A model generated the notes under the pieces. That model did no database searches. It worked only from the letters and a program-made list of their open reading frames with translations, and had not been told where the DNA came from. Position numbers and translations under genes: made by a program. From contig CM066327.1 in NCBI GenBank assembly GCA_033807775.1, positions 94,200,295 to 94,264,294 on the forward strand: a stretch of 64,000 nucleotides of DNA. The letters run 5' to 3'. The stretch comes from Saussurea involucrata. Taxonomy: Eukaryota > Streptophyta > Magnoliopsida > Asterales > Asteraceae. Shown in pieces: positions 44,265 through 55,844 of the stretch (position 1 is its first letter; each line of letters begins with the position of its first letter).

Positions 44265-44372
44265 TGTTTATATATATATGTGTGTGTGTGTGCGTGTGTG
44301 TGGTGTGTTTATATATATGTGGGTGTGTGGGGTTTTTTTTGAAGTGTGTTTATATATATGTGTGTGTGCTGT

Positions 44373-44415
<43 letters not shown>

Positions 44416-44418
44416 CTT

Positions 44419-44471
<53 letters not shown>

Positions 44472-44490
44472 ATATATGTGTGGGATATAT
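44265..44490. repeat. TG/TA microsatellites
   Basis: Alternating (TG)n and (TA)n. ORFs of Val-Cys and Tyr-Ile repeats here are artefacts. Confidence 0.93.
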
Positions 44491-47400
44491 ATATAAGCAT
44501 TTACATCAAATGTCTTAAAGACAACTCTTTAAGCACAATGTACCACCATTTAAAGCATTAAATTCAAAAATCTCTTAATTACTACTCTTAAAGCACAATG
44601 TACAAGTTATTTGATGTAAGATTTTTATAATTTGTCCAATAAAGAGATGAGAAGGTGCAGGCCATGCTTTCTAACCTCAAGCCATACCCTTCTGCCATAG
44701 CCATACCCTTCTGCCATAGCCATACTTTTTGACCTTAAGCCCATGCTTTATGTAGTATACATATGTGTGTGTGAGAGAGAGAAAGAGAGAGAGTCAAGAT
44801 TATAGCAAGCAGCAGTAGCAACTCGACGTGAGAGGTTAAGAGCTTTGAAAGTTGCTCAACAACTTCTTGAGAATCCTGAGGATGATGGAGGTGAAGCCAA
44901 TGATGCCCGAGGATGAAAATGGAGTTGACGATGAAGAGAAGTGAGAATTCGCAATTCTTATCTTTTTATGCTATTAATTCCATTCGTCAACTAGATGTTC
45001 ATTTTGGTTGATGTACGGCTCACCAAAAAATTTGATTGTGTAATTCATTTAATACCTTTTAGATCGGGTTTTGGAGAACCCGCAAGACTCCGGCACAAAC
45101 TTCAACTGTTTGACATCTCCTGTATTTATTTGTTCTTCATTAGTGTAAGTTTAATCATTTACATCATCTCTTCTTTGTTCATATTCTTCTAGATCTTTTC
45201 CGTATCACCGTAATCACTTTTTTTCTCTTCTATGCAGAAATGAGATGCTGGTATGGAACTTAACATAATTGGAATTCAGTAGCCTTCTTCTTCCAACATG
45301 AGCAAAGGTATGTAGATGTTGCATGTTATCTTTTTATTCTTTATTGGGTGAATATAGCAGTCATTATTTCCATCTTTTAGTTATCGTTTCATATTAAAAG
45401 TTATTACTACCTATATTTTAAACATTTAGAATACATGACAGTGTGTTGCTTATGCAGTTATGCATTGAAATGGGCAAAGGAACCAGTGAAAGGGCTTTGG
45501 CCCTAATCGACGGGCAACTCACTAACCAATAGACCCAACCAGTTAAGCCATTCGAAAGCCAAGCCGGTCTACAACAGGTCTCTATAAACGAGTCTGTAAC
45601 CAGGTCCAAAGGCTGGAACGATCATTCCCATCTTCATCTTCGGCCTTCCCTTACCCTGCTTCTCCCTTTCCTGTTGTGTCTTCCTCCTCACAACCGCCAC
45701 CCCCAAAGGTTGGAGTAGAGACGAGACGTTTGAGTTCTAATGCATGCACTATTGTTGCTGGCCTGAGAAAATGGACAATTGGGTGTTGGATTTGTGTTTG
45801 TGTGTGTAGAAAATATGGTACTGGGTTTCATTATTTGAGTTCTAATATATGCAATATTGGTAGTGGAGGAATGAGTTGGAAAGTTTGGGTTTGGTTCTTC
45901 TTTCTTTTCAACTTCACATATATCTGTATGCATTTTTAGGTAAAAAGAATACAAGATTTTTCATTTACTAAATGTAAATTATTAATATAATAGTTTTGAA
46001 GTTAAAATTTTTGAGATTAAAATAATTTTTTTTAATATAAGATATAACAATTAAAATTTATAAAAACAAGAATTTAATAAAAAAAATTATATTATTTTCA
46101 TGGTTTTTACTAAATTTTCAAATCGCAGATCAAACTACATTTGTAATCTTCATTTTCTTCAATCGACTTTTTATAACGAGAACTGATATAAAATAACCAA
46201 AAAGCTTTTGGTTAGTGGTATACCAATATTTAACCTCCTACAATGTTAAAAATTTAGACCTCATCAAATGTAAAGAGGATATAAGAGTTTATTTATTTCA
46301 TATGTTTAAAATATTCAATCTTCGGTTACAACAAAATAATCACATTTAATTGTATCGTTTGAGTACCACACTCTTTTACCAATATATTAAAAAAATTACC
46401 TAAGCTATTAATTATCTTAAAATATATATTATACATAATGGGGAGAGATCAAATGCAAACCACTCTAATTTTGCCAACCGTGCAAACCGTCGATTTCATT
46501 GGTTAAGATAATGAAATTGATTCATGAAGTTGTTTAGTTTGATGAAATTGTTCTTATAATTCTTTTTTTGATAAAATTGTTATTGGCATCAGATGGAATA
46601 ATGGCTACTGTTTGTTCAAGTTGCTGCATATGTGTCCAACAGTAAAGTTGTTTTCCTTGTTCAGTTGTATTGGAGCTTTGTTGTAAACCCTCTTTATTTA
46701 TGTTATGGATGATTATAACAATGCAATTTTTTATTTGTTTTGATCCAAGAATAATGGGCTCGTATATCAAGATTCAAGGTTCTTTTATGGGTTTTTTTTA
46801 TAAACCCATAATTCATTATTCTTAATAGTGATTTTTGTAAATTGGGTGACCAAGCTTCTAATTTGGTCATTAGTTTATAGTTAAGCCTTTGTTAGAGGTT
46901 TTCCAAAAGATTTCGGAGATAGTCAATTTGTAATCCGGAGGTATGCCTTCTGTAATTATGTAATTCCTTTTGTTCTTCGAATAAAGTTTTTCAAGGGCTT
47001 TTGTGTGTTTTTAATCCTTGTTATGGTGTTAAAGTTTAATATTGTATTTGGGCATTTATTCATATGTATGATAACTGTATAAATGGATCGCAGTTGGTTA
47101 GAAAAAGAAAAGTCGGAATAAGATGTAGAATTGTGTCACCTTGGTAGGAACATGTCTCATTGAAACATCCATCTTGGTAGGAACTACAATTGTACTCTTT
47201 TCAGCTTGAGAAAAGATTTACCAAGTTTGTAAACAACCATTAGACACCACTGCATTTGCACAAGTGGTAAAAAGTGTTGAAAAGGTGATTTGATGAACCA
47301 ATTTTGGAAAATATAGTGTTGTTCATGGGACCCATTACTCCGTTAGGAAGGTCGCTGATAAGAACAACCGTTTAAGCATCACTACTTAATGCATGAATGG

Positions 47401-47733
47401 TGTTGTGTTTCATATTTAGTTGGCGTTGTTTGTATTATAACACAACATGTTTAAGAAGTATTATTCTCTATTATCCAAGTTATTGCTTTGACTGATACAT
47501 TATGGAGTGCATATTTTCATTTGATATTGGAAAGTCACATGCAGAGCTGAAAGATGAGGGATGTTGATTATTTGGCTGACAACACAAAAGTAGCAAATAT
47601 GAAGATGGATAAGGATCTTAAAATTTTGATTGGAATCAGAAGAAAGAATAGATAGCTTTTTATTTATAATTGACAGCTTCGAAGAGTTCTAGCAGAAAAT
47701 ATGGACTTTGATCATTAGAATGTTAGATCAGCT
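44491..47733. other. Unassigned sequence with possible gene fragments
   Basis: No intact gene. Exon-like pieces include RALKVAQQLLENPEDDGGEAN (about 44835-44910) and a segment about 45430-45715 with Ser/Pro-rich frames. An AATAAAG signal near 46979 in a 3'-UTR-like context hints at another gene end. A 19-bp tandem (CCATACCCTTCTGCCATAG) lies at about 44682-44719. I cannot name any of these. Confidence 0.4.
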
Positions 47734-47820
47734 ATAAACGAAGATAGATTGAGCAGCTTGCCAGATGAGCTTATTCATCAAATCTTCTCATGTTTCGATA
47801 TAAAAAATAAGTTCAAATAA
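47734..47820 (+). pseudogene. F-box domain fragment
   Basis: The frame INEDRLSSLPDELIHQIFS and a few further residues (CFDIKNKFK), then TAA. EDRLS-LPDELI-QI-S is the start of the F-box of plant FBD/LRR F-box proteins, which recruit substrates to SCF ubiquitin ligases. The following LRR/FBD parts are missing, and TAG at about 47716 lies upstream in frame. Confidence 0.78.
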
Positions 47821-48186
47821 GCGTTTATCAATTTCTTATCCAACGGTTTATAACCATTTCTCATGCTTCTCACATTAATCTCAATTTCTCACCGAAACCC
47901 AACCGCACATACATATATGATGCAATAAAGCACAACAATAAGAAGACCTCATAAATGGAGCTCTCTAAGTCAATGTACGGATGACGAAGTCTATCGTACG
48001 ATTCATCGAAATTCACCGACACCTATATCCAAAAGTAAGAGAAAACACAGATTCTTATGAACAATAACTTCAATAAACAAACAGTTAAAAAGTTAATGAA
48101 TTCAAATATAATTTAAAAAAAAATAGAAGATCAAGATTAAGTGACTACCATTCTATGATAAGAAAAAACCTCTTTGTATGTATTTG
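47821..48186. other. Unassigned flank left of element B
   Basis: AT-rich, no ORF or motif recognised. Confidence 0.4.
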
Positions 48187-48191
48187 ATCAT
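48187..48191. repeat. Target site duplication ATCAT, left copy (element B)
   Basis: ATCAT precedes the left LTR and recurs at 63335-63339 after the right LTR. Confidence 0.93.
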
Positions 48192-49032
48192 TGTTGGTTC
48201 CCGTTTTTCTTTAAACAAGATTATCAGATCTATTAGTTCAAGTTAATGTTTGATGCGGAAGCGTATTTAAAGAACTAACAGATAAGTTTGATAGATTTAG
48301 AACAAAATATAAATAAACAGTGAACAGAATATTATATCTCAAAGTTTACTGAATATATATATCAAAAACAGGATTATAAACCGTGAGTAAGAAAAGCTTT
48401 GAAACAGATATGACTTTTAAGGTTAATAAGCTTTTGTGTTCTTGATGTTCGATTGAAGTGGTGTGTATCTTTTTGTAAGGAAGAACTCAACATGAGTCTT
48501 CCTTATATACTACTCTAAAGGGGACCATAAAGCATATGCTACTATTCAAAAGGTACGTATGAATAGTAGAACGGATGTCGTGAACAGTTGCAAGGATGAC
48601 ATGAACAGTCAGACGTGCTGTATTGCATTTAATGCAGCAGACGTCTAATATGTACTAAGCCCTATTGAATCCAATCAGAGTTTGACACGTCGACGTTGGA
48701 CAGGGCATGCTACCATGCAAGTTGATGAACGGGTCCTGTAACAGTAGCAAGATATTATAAATATCTTCAAGTCTCAGTGAGGACCACAGAGGCTCTGTAA
48801 TGAGTTACAGAGGTTCTGTGTCCTCTATGGAGCAGTCTTCACCTTTGTTTCCGAGTCTTGGGTCTTCTTTGAGTACAGCAGAGGTTCTGTAGGAAGCCTC
48901 TGCTGCTTCTGTAGCTTCTTGACCTTGATTTCTCGGTAATGTCGGCAGAGCCTCTGTAAGATGTTTTTCTTCACTTAGCCTATTTTTCACTACTTCTAAA
49001 TACTTCTATGATTAGGAAGATTGAAGCTAACA
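48192..49032 (-). repeat. 3' LTR of element B (841 bp)
   Basis: TGTTGGTTCC ... GAAGCTAACA. It contains the palindromes ACAGAGGCTCTGT (48786-48798) and ACAGAGGTTCTGT (48807-48819), and a minus-strand GTATATAAGG TATA-like box (48501-48510). Confidence 0.95.
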
Positions 49033-49044
49033 ATCTCCCCCTAA
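49033..49044 (-). promoter_or_regulatory. Polypurine tract of element B
   Basis: The minus strand reads CTTAGGGGGAGAT directly before the 3' LTR. Confidence 0.88.
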
Positions 49045-49219
49045 GTAGTGAAAAATAAAAAAATTTGAACTTGAGTTAAGTTAGGCTAAGTTAGATAGGA
49101 CAGAGGTTAAACAATACCTCAAAATTTCTTTCATTTAGAAATATGCCAGAGGCATTTTACATTTGAGTACAATGAAAGATAAACTTTAACTTTGTTTGCA
49201 GAGATTGGAGGTCTGAGAA

Positions 49220-52200
49220 TCAGATTTTGGCATCTTTGAAATCGTTGTAGCTTCTGTTGTCTCTTCCGACTCTTCTGATCTCTTTGTAGAATCTGATGCA
49301 GAGTTCTCTTAGGCGGATTGTGGCGTCTATCTCTCTGATGATAGTATCTGCAGCATCTTTATCCATTTTCTTTGTACCTCTGTATTTCACAAGGCTTGCT
49401 CTGAACTTGTTCAGAGTACTTGTTGCGTACTTCTGACAGTCCATGCATACAAATAGTTTAGTTTCGCCTTGAGGGTTTTGAAATACTAACCCAAACCGTG
49501 GTTCTGTGATGATTGAGTTAGGTACGGCGTCCGGTGGGCAGCGATCCTCTGGTGGTCGTAAATCCAGATGCTTGAGACCAAGATCCTTTCCCAGCTGGAA
49601 ATCTATCATGCTGTAGAGCAGAAGCTTTTCCCTCATCGCTTTTCTCAACACTTGATAGGCTCTGGTGTTTTCCTCTGTGTTGTAGTTGTCCTTTGTCCAT
49701 TGCAGAAGGTCAGGTACATCATAAGGATTGATATTTCTTAAATCAGCATCAGCGAAGGTAGTTTCTGAATTGTCTTCTCTTCTGACTTTGTAAAGATTGT
49801 ACCTGACCCTTGGATAGGTTCTTGTGAAGGAGAATTTGCAGAAGATTACCTTTTTGATCTTGTGGATTGAGAAGACATCTGCTTTGGTTCTTGGCTTTGT
49901 CCTTGTGAAGATGTTCTCAAATTCTTCTCTGATCCTTGGATCTGTCACATGATCTGTTGGATAATTGGTCTGAAAGGATTGTTTATAGAGGTATTTGTAT
50001 ACCACTTCTTCCATTTCTTCATATGTTGGACCAGGTTGTGGTACTTGTCTTCTGAGACTCTCCATCTGTTGAACAACTTCTGCGGCTCTACCAGATAGAG
50101 GAATGTCTGACAGAGGCTTCAATCCATGTGCCCAGTCAACTTCTTCAGGCTTTGGGGTTTGAAAGGTATCAAACGCACTCTTCATTAGTTTCTCTGTTGG
50201 CTTTGGCAATGTTTTCTTCTTAGGCTCTTCTGTCAGTATTCCTTTGCCCTTATCTTTGGCCTTTGGCGGGGGCAGAAACTGTTGCTTTTGTAAGTTTGGA
50301 GGTTGGCACTTCTGTTGGCTTGATGGGGGTTGCCTCTGTGGGTTTTGACGTTTGTGATTTAGAGGACTTTTGTGGCGATGGTTCTGTTGGCTTGAGTTGC
50401 TCTGTAACCTCTGTTGGAGGTTGTTTGTTGACTTCTTCTGTGAGCTCAGTTTCTGTTGATGAAGTATTGACATCGAATCTTCTTGCCATTTTGAAAGCTA
50501 AAGTGAACATGTGCCTTTCTTCTTCTCTCTGCGCCATTCGATCACTCATTGTTGTGTGCATCCTTTTCAGAACGTCAGAAGCAGAGGTCGTTGCTCTTTT
50601 TGGTTTGGTGGCAATCGACTTTCTTCTCGGTATGGTTTGGGGTGTTTCCACAGAGGTGGGTGTTTTCTCTGTGGTTTCTTCATCTGTTTCTTCCAAAATG
50701 ATTACCTCAGGGGCGGTTGTTGCCTCTGTGATTTGCTGATCTGCTTCTGGAATTTTTGTTTCGTCAGGAGATGATTCCACAGAGATGGGTGTTGTCTCTG
50801 TGGTCTTTTGGGTTTGTTGTTGTTGGGTTTGTTCTGGAGGGGCTTGGTTGATTGGTTCTGCTGTGATTGGTGGACTTTGTATTCCTCTGCTCGTAGCTTT
50901 CTCTCTTAGATTCTCCCCCTCAGGATTATCTGATGGACCAGGTTGGTCATCATCAGAATCATCCTGACTTTTACCAGAAGTACCCTCTGCTCTGCAAGAA
51001 GTTTTGGGCTTCTTCGGTAATTCAGCTCCTGCTGCCATCAACTTTCCACAGACATCATCGCAGAGGCCAATCAATGTCGCAAGCTCTGCTTCTGTTTTGA
51101 AACGCATTCTGCCGACACTCTTTCTGAAATCCTTGACATAGTTGGCATTTGCAGTTGTGAAGGAGACAATGACTTATGTGACCTGGTTAATGACGTTCTG
51201 TCCGAGCTCTGTAAGCTGTGCTCTGGTCATATAGTCTTTTGGTTGCATCATTGTCGTGTTGCGTATTGCCTCTGCTTGGACTTGTGATAAGGCACTCTAT
51301 AAGTCTGCAGGAGTAATGCCCTCTGCTCTGTTGGATTGCGTATTCATTTGTTCAAGGAAATTTTTGACAGAGTCCCTGAAAGCAGAAGTTGCAGTTGTTC
51401 CGAATTCCTGAGCGGCAGAAGTGGCTGTTGCTTTGGCAGTAGTTTCGGCAGAAGACTTCATCTGTGAGATGGCGGTTTTTACCTCTATGGACAGATTGTC
51501 CATTTTGGTGTTCAGATTTAGGATAGCCGTAGATGTTGTCTCTGTAAAGGATTTGAAAGAGCTTTGCAACTCTTTCATTGTTTGGTTCACAGAGGTGACA
51601 AGGGTTTGGAACTCATCCCTTGATACTTGTGTTCCTTGTGTAACCTCTGGAGGAACACATTCGTCTCCAGAGTGAGTCACTGTTCCTGGGACACCTTCGT
51701 TCACCCTTGTTTATACGATGGGGGTGGAAGGATTTCCTTCTGATCCTCGAGAAGAAACCTGAGTTTCGATCTCTATAGAAGTTCTGTGAAGAACGGTGTC
51801 CAAATCCACTCCAGAGGTGGTTATTGGAATGTCCTTCTGTTGACTGGGAGACTTGTCTAGAGTCTATTCGTCTTTGTGCTCACTACTTCTCTCTGAAAGA
51901 AGTTTTGGTCCTAATGTGTGCGTGGCAGAGGAAACGAATTCCTCTGTAGGGTGTTCTAGGGTGATCTGGGGCGATTGATCACGAACAATAGGTGAGTCTC
52001 TTTGAGGAGACTCCCTAGGAATGGATTCCCCGGTTTCTGTGGGCATAGAGGTTGAAAGAGTAACCTCTGGCTGGATGCGTTGGGTTAGGATCGAGCTGTG
52101 CTGCTCTTTTTCAATAACTCCTTCTGCAGGTAGACCTGCGGAGTTAGAAATGTGGGTTGCACTGGGAGTTGATTTTGGTTGTGTGCCTCTATTTATCCAG

Positions 52201-54419
52201 GCATCTTTTCTTGCTTCTTCCTCTGTTAAGCATCCAAGCACTACATCATTGTCTATCATTTCATCCTCTGTGGCTATCCTATGGCTTGGTGCTTCTTCCC
52301 TTGCTTCTGTTGAGGTTCCTTTCTCTGTGTGTAAGAAGTCGTACATTTGATGAGATCCGTATAATCTCATGACATGTGGATGATAGAGACCTTTTCGTAT
52401 CCAGACAGCTTCTTCTTCATCTGAATCTACCTCTGAGATTTCTATTCCTGTCTCTGTTGTTGCAAATCCCTCTTTTTGTACAACTTCGGCCCCTTTTTCT
52501 TTTTCTTCTTCCATTATTTTCTCAGAAGCCTCTGTAATTTCACCTCTATTCCACTCAGCTTCTGTTTGATCTATTTCTTCTGAAGCTGGGTTTGGACTTC
52601 TTCTGTGGACGTCCAATCCCTGAATGAAAGGGTTCTGTAAAATAACAGGTGTGTTAGCTGATTGATTTCTGGGTGTTTGATCATTTTCTTGCAGATGTGT
52701 GTCAATGCCAGAGATGGAGAAATACTGTTCTTCTGGGGAGTGGTGGTCGAGAGGTTGTGCCGTCCACCCTGCTGTATTTAAGGTATTGGTAATGTCAGGG
52801 TTCTGTAGGAAGTCGTTCAGGTCTCCTTGGTGAGCAAATCTATCTGGAGGTTGATAGGGTGATTGATACTCTTCTGTAGCCATTCCTTCTTCTGCAACTT
52901 CTTCTTCAGTTCTTTCTTCTGTATTTTCTTCTTCTATAGTTTCCTCTTCTGCAATGGTAACCAACTTTTCAAGCGATTTACCATGCTTCTGTTTTGTTTT
53001 CCTTCTCTTAGGTTTTGGTGCCCCTTCCTCTGTTGATTTCGATCTTCTTTTCTTCTTCATTTTTGGGGAAGAGGGAGGAGCAGTGGAGCCAATTTCTGTG
53101 GCATGAGGAGGTGAAGGTTGATCTTCTGCAGCGCTTGTTGAGGTGCCTTCTGCAGTTTTTCTCTTCTTAGCTTTTGGAGTAGATGCAGAGGTTCTTGATG
53201 AAGACTTATTTCCCATAAGTTCTGTACGTTTGGCTATAAAGCTGAGTTGAATAGCCATGTGCTTTGCTAACTTCTGATCCTTTTCTTCTTGAGTAGAAAG
53301 AGGTTTTGCTATCATTGTTCCTAGGGGGACACCTAAACGCGGGGGTGTCATAGGACTCAGTTTAGGAGTTCTATGATCGCGTATATACTCTTTCTTAAGG
53401 GATTTATTCGATGCGTAGCACAAAAGCTTCTTTGACAGAGGTCTGCAGTGTGAGTAGCCATCAATATGATCAGTGGGGGTATTCTTGTTCATCGGGAACT
53501 GTTTGGGAGTTGGTCCTTCCATTGGCCAGTTTTGGATTAGCAGTAGAGGTTCGAACAGTACTCCCAATATTCTTTGGAATTGCAGAGGTGGTAGAAAGTT
53601 GGGATCGTTCTCTTTGAGCCTTCTCGTGTTGTTCTTTCTGTCGATGGTGTTTATGATCTCTTGCATCATTATGGTCGCATAATCTAGTGGAAGATCATAG
53701 TAAACCCCATACATGATGCTCAAGATTTGATGTGAGCTTTGGTCAATACTCCCTATTTTCCCTGTCAGGCACCTGTTAAGAATAGAGAACAAAGTGTTCC
53801 ACAGAGGTGGCAATCTTCCTCTGCGGAAGTCATTTCTCTTCCGTAGTTGGGTATTGTACCCAAGCATTTCCACGAAGCGACAGAGCTCTTCGTCTGTTGG
53901 TTGCTCTGCATAACTCTTCAATCCCAGAAGACCCCTTGTTGGTAGGTTGAATTCAAGTGAGAACATTGTTCTGTTGAACTTGATTTCAAGATGCTCAGAT
54001 TTATCAGGTCTTGAAATGTACCCTTTGATAAGAGAATCGTCTTTATCAAATCGGCAGCTTTGCCAAAATTGGTTCAGATAACGGACTGGAATTTTGTTTG
54101 GGGTTCTTGAGAGTAGAGGGAAGAGGATGTGATTTTCCATTATGTTCAAAAGAATAGCATGGGCTTCGCCGAAAGCAGTGGGTGAGGGGACCAAATAGCA
54201 GTTGTTGGATTTGATAGGAAGTATGGTTTCGAAGTGATCTTTTGCTATGAAGTTTTGCAAGTGTGTCGTCGGAGCAAATTCTGTTGAGTCCCCGGAATCT
54301 TGTTGTTCAATAGCTCTTGCAAGGTTGGGGTTTTCTGAATGTTCAGAATGGGCAGGTGAGTGTTCCGGTGAGTTCGCCGGAGAGAGTTCTTGGGAGATAG
54401 CTTTAGAAGATGAAGACAT
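49220..54419 (-). pseudogene. Accessory ('env-like') ORF of element B, few interruptions
   Basis: ATG at 54419 opens one minus-strand frame that continues through TAG 51864-51866, TAA 51711-51713, TAG 51297-51299 and TAA 51174-51176 to about 50250. There a one-base shift leads into the last 417 codons ending at 49220, about 1730 codons in all. N-terminal domain: YLNQFW (about 54065), FVEMLGYN, and CLTGKIGSIDQ (about 53750), parallel to A'. Then a bipartite NLS-like patch (KMKKKRRSK ... KPKRRKTKQKHGK, about 52970-53060), an acidic Glu/Thr-rich linker, a coiled-coil segment (DYMTRAQLTELGQ shared with C), and a C-terminal domain (VRREDNSETTFAD, NPQGETKLFVCMDCQKYA). I see no signal peptide or membrane helix. 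Sireviruses are known for such ORFs, called env-like, but this one looks more like a nuclear or nucleic-acid-associated protein. The function is unknown. Confidence 0.82.
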
Positions 54420-55844
54420 TTGATTTTAAGAACAAGGTTTTTGCATGCTTTTGCAGGATTTCGCCGGAGAAGAAGATAAGAGTTTGTAAAAGGTTTTATG
54501 AGAGGGTAAGCTTGGTTTTTATAGGAGGATAAAACGGTAGAAATCGAAAGAGTAAAATATATGGCAATGGATTAACATTTGGAATCCGTACTCGAGTTTG
54601 AGCGTCGGGTTCAACTTTCCAAATAAAAACGTTCCATGTACGCCCAATGAAAATGGGACACGTAAGCCTTGTCAGAATATGACAGGACATCGTGCGCGGC
54701 CCATTAATGCTAGGCGCGTGAGGTTGTTTTTAGCCACATGAGTTTCACTCTCAGTAAAAGTAACCGTTATTACTACAGAAAAGCCCAGATAACAAAATGG
54801 CAGAACTTTTGTGTTTTACAGAAGCTCTGTGATTTTGAAAATCTTGATTTTTAACCTCTTCTCATATATCTCATTGTTATCATGACTCTGTAGGTTCTTC
54901 TTTGAACGAAAACGTTTGTAAAGACATTGGAGAGGATCAATAGGATTTTGTCAAGAAATTTTACTCACAGAGGTTTTGTGGCTCTGATGGAACTTGCAGA
55001 AGCTCTGTAAGAGCCAGCAGAAGCTCTATGAGAGAAAAAATCTTATAACTTGAATTCTATTAACTTTCTGATCATCCAATTTTTGATGTGTGTTAAGAGA
55101 TGTTTTTCGCACATTATTGAAAGTTGGTGCCCGAGAAAACTATTTTGATAAACGTTTTGTTCGAGAAGGTCATGGTGTGTGTTTTCGGTTTCCGAGATAA
55201 CATTCCAAAAGATCGACAGAGGGTTAATTTGTGATCACAGAGCATATTTCCTGCAGAACCTCTGTTGAGCCCAACAGAAGCTCTATGACCTTAAATTTCT
55301 CCTATTTCGAATTTTGTTAAACTTTTTGAACTTTTGATTTTTGAAATGTTATTCATAGTATATTTAGGACATATTTGACAATTCTTGTCCTAGAAAACTG
55401 TTTTCCAAAAACCTTTTGTGCCAGAGACATACCTTTTGGTTCTTCTGTTCTCGGCAGTTTTGTCTTACTTCTGTCGATGGAGAATTATCGACATTCTTCT
55501 TTGGCTTTCCTTTGAAAGATTTACCTCTGTAGATCATTTCAGGGTCTCTTTTGCTCCCCCTTGATCTAATCACTTTTGTAGATCAAGAATTTTCCTTTTG
55601 CTCCCCCTTGATTTATGCTTGGTTCAAAGAATGGTAAGATTTGTATTGAGCATAGATCATGTTTACCAGAGGTTCTGTAAGGGTTATCAGAAGATCTGAG
55701 CGGACCCACAGAGGCTCTGTAACTAAGAATTATTTTTGCACACAAAAAATACATACAGAAATAAATTTATCAAAGCAATAACTTAAGTAATAATAGATAT
55801 TTATACTTATTTACAGAAGATAAAGCTATACTTACAGAAGATTT
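54420..55844 (-). other. Spacer between pol and accessory ORF in B, rich in palindromes
   Basis: Non-coding. It contains ACAGAAGCTCTGT (54818-54830), a GCAGAAGCTCTGT copy at about 54996, ACAGAGGCTCTGT (55708-55720) and many half-sites. No ORF beyond short random ones. It is the leader for the accessory ORF, with a possible 3' splice site (TTTTGCAGG reads on the plus strand only, so not usable). Confidence 0.6.

Noticed and set aside
49220..54419. Calling the accessory ORF an envelope gene
   Set aside because: I see no signal peptide, membrane helix or fusion motif. The label 'env-like' is historical for Sireviruses.
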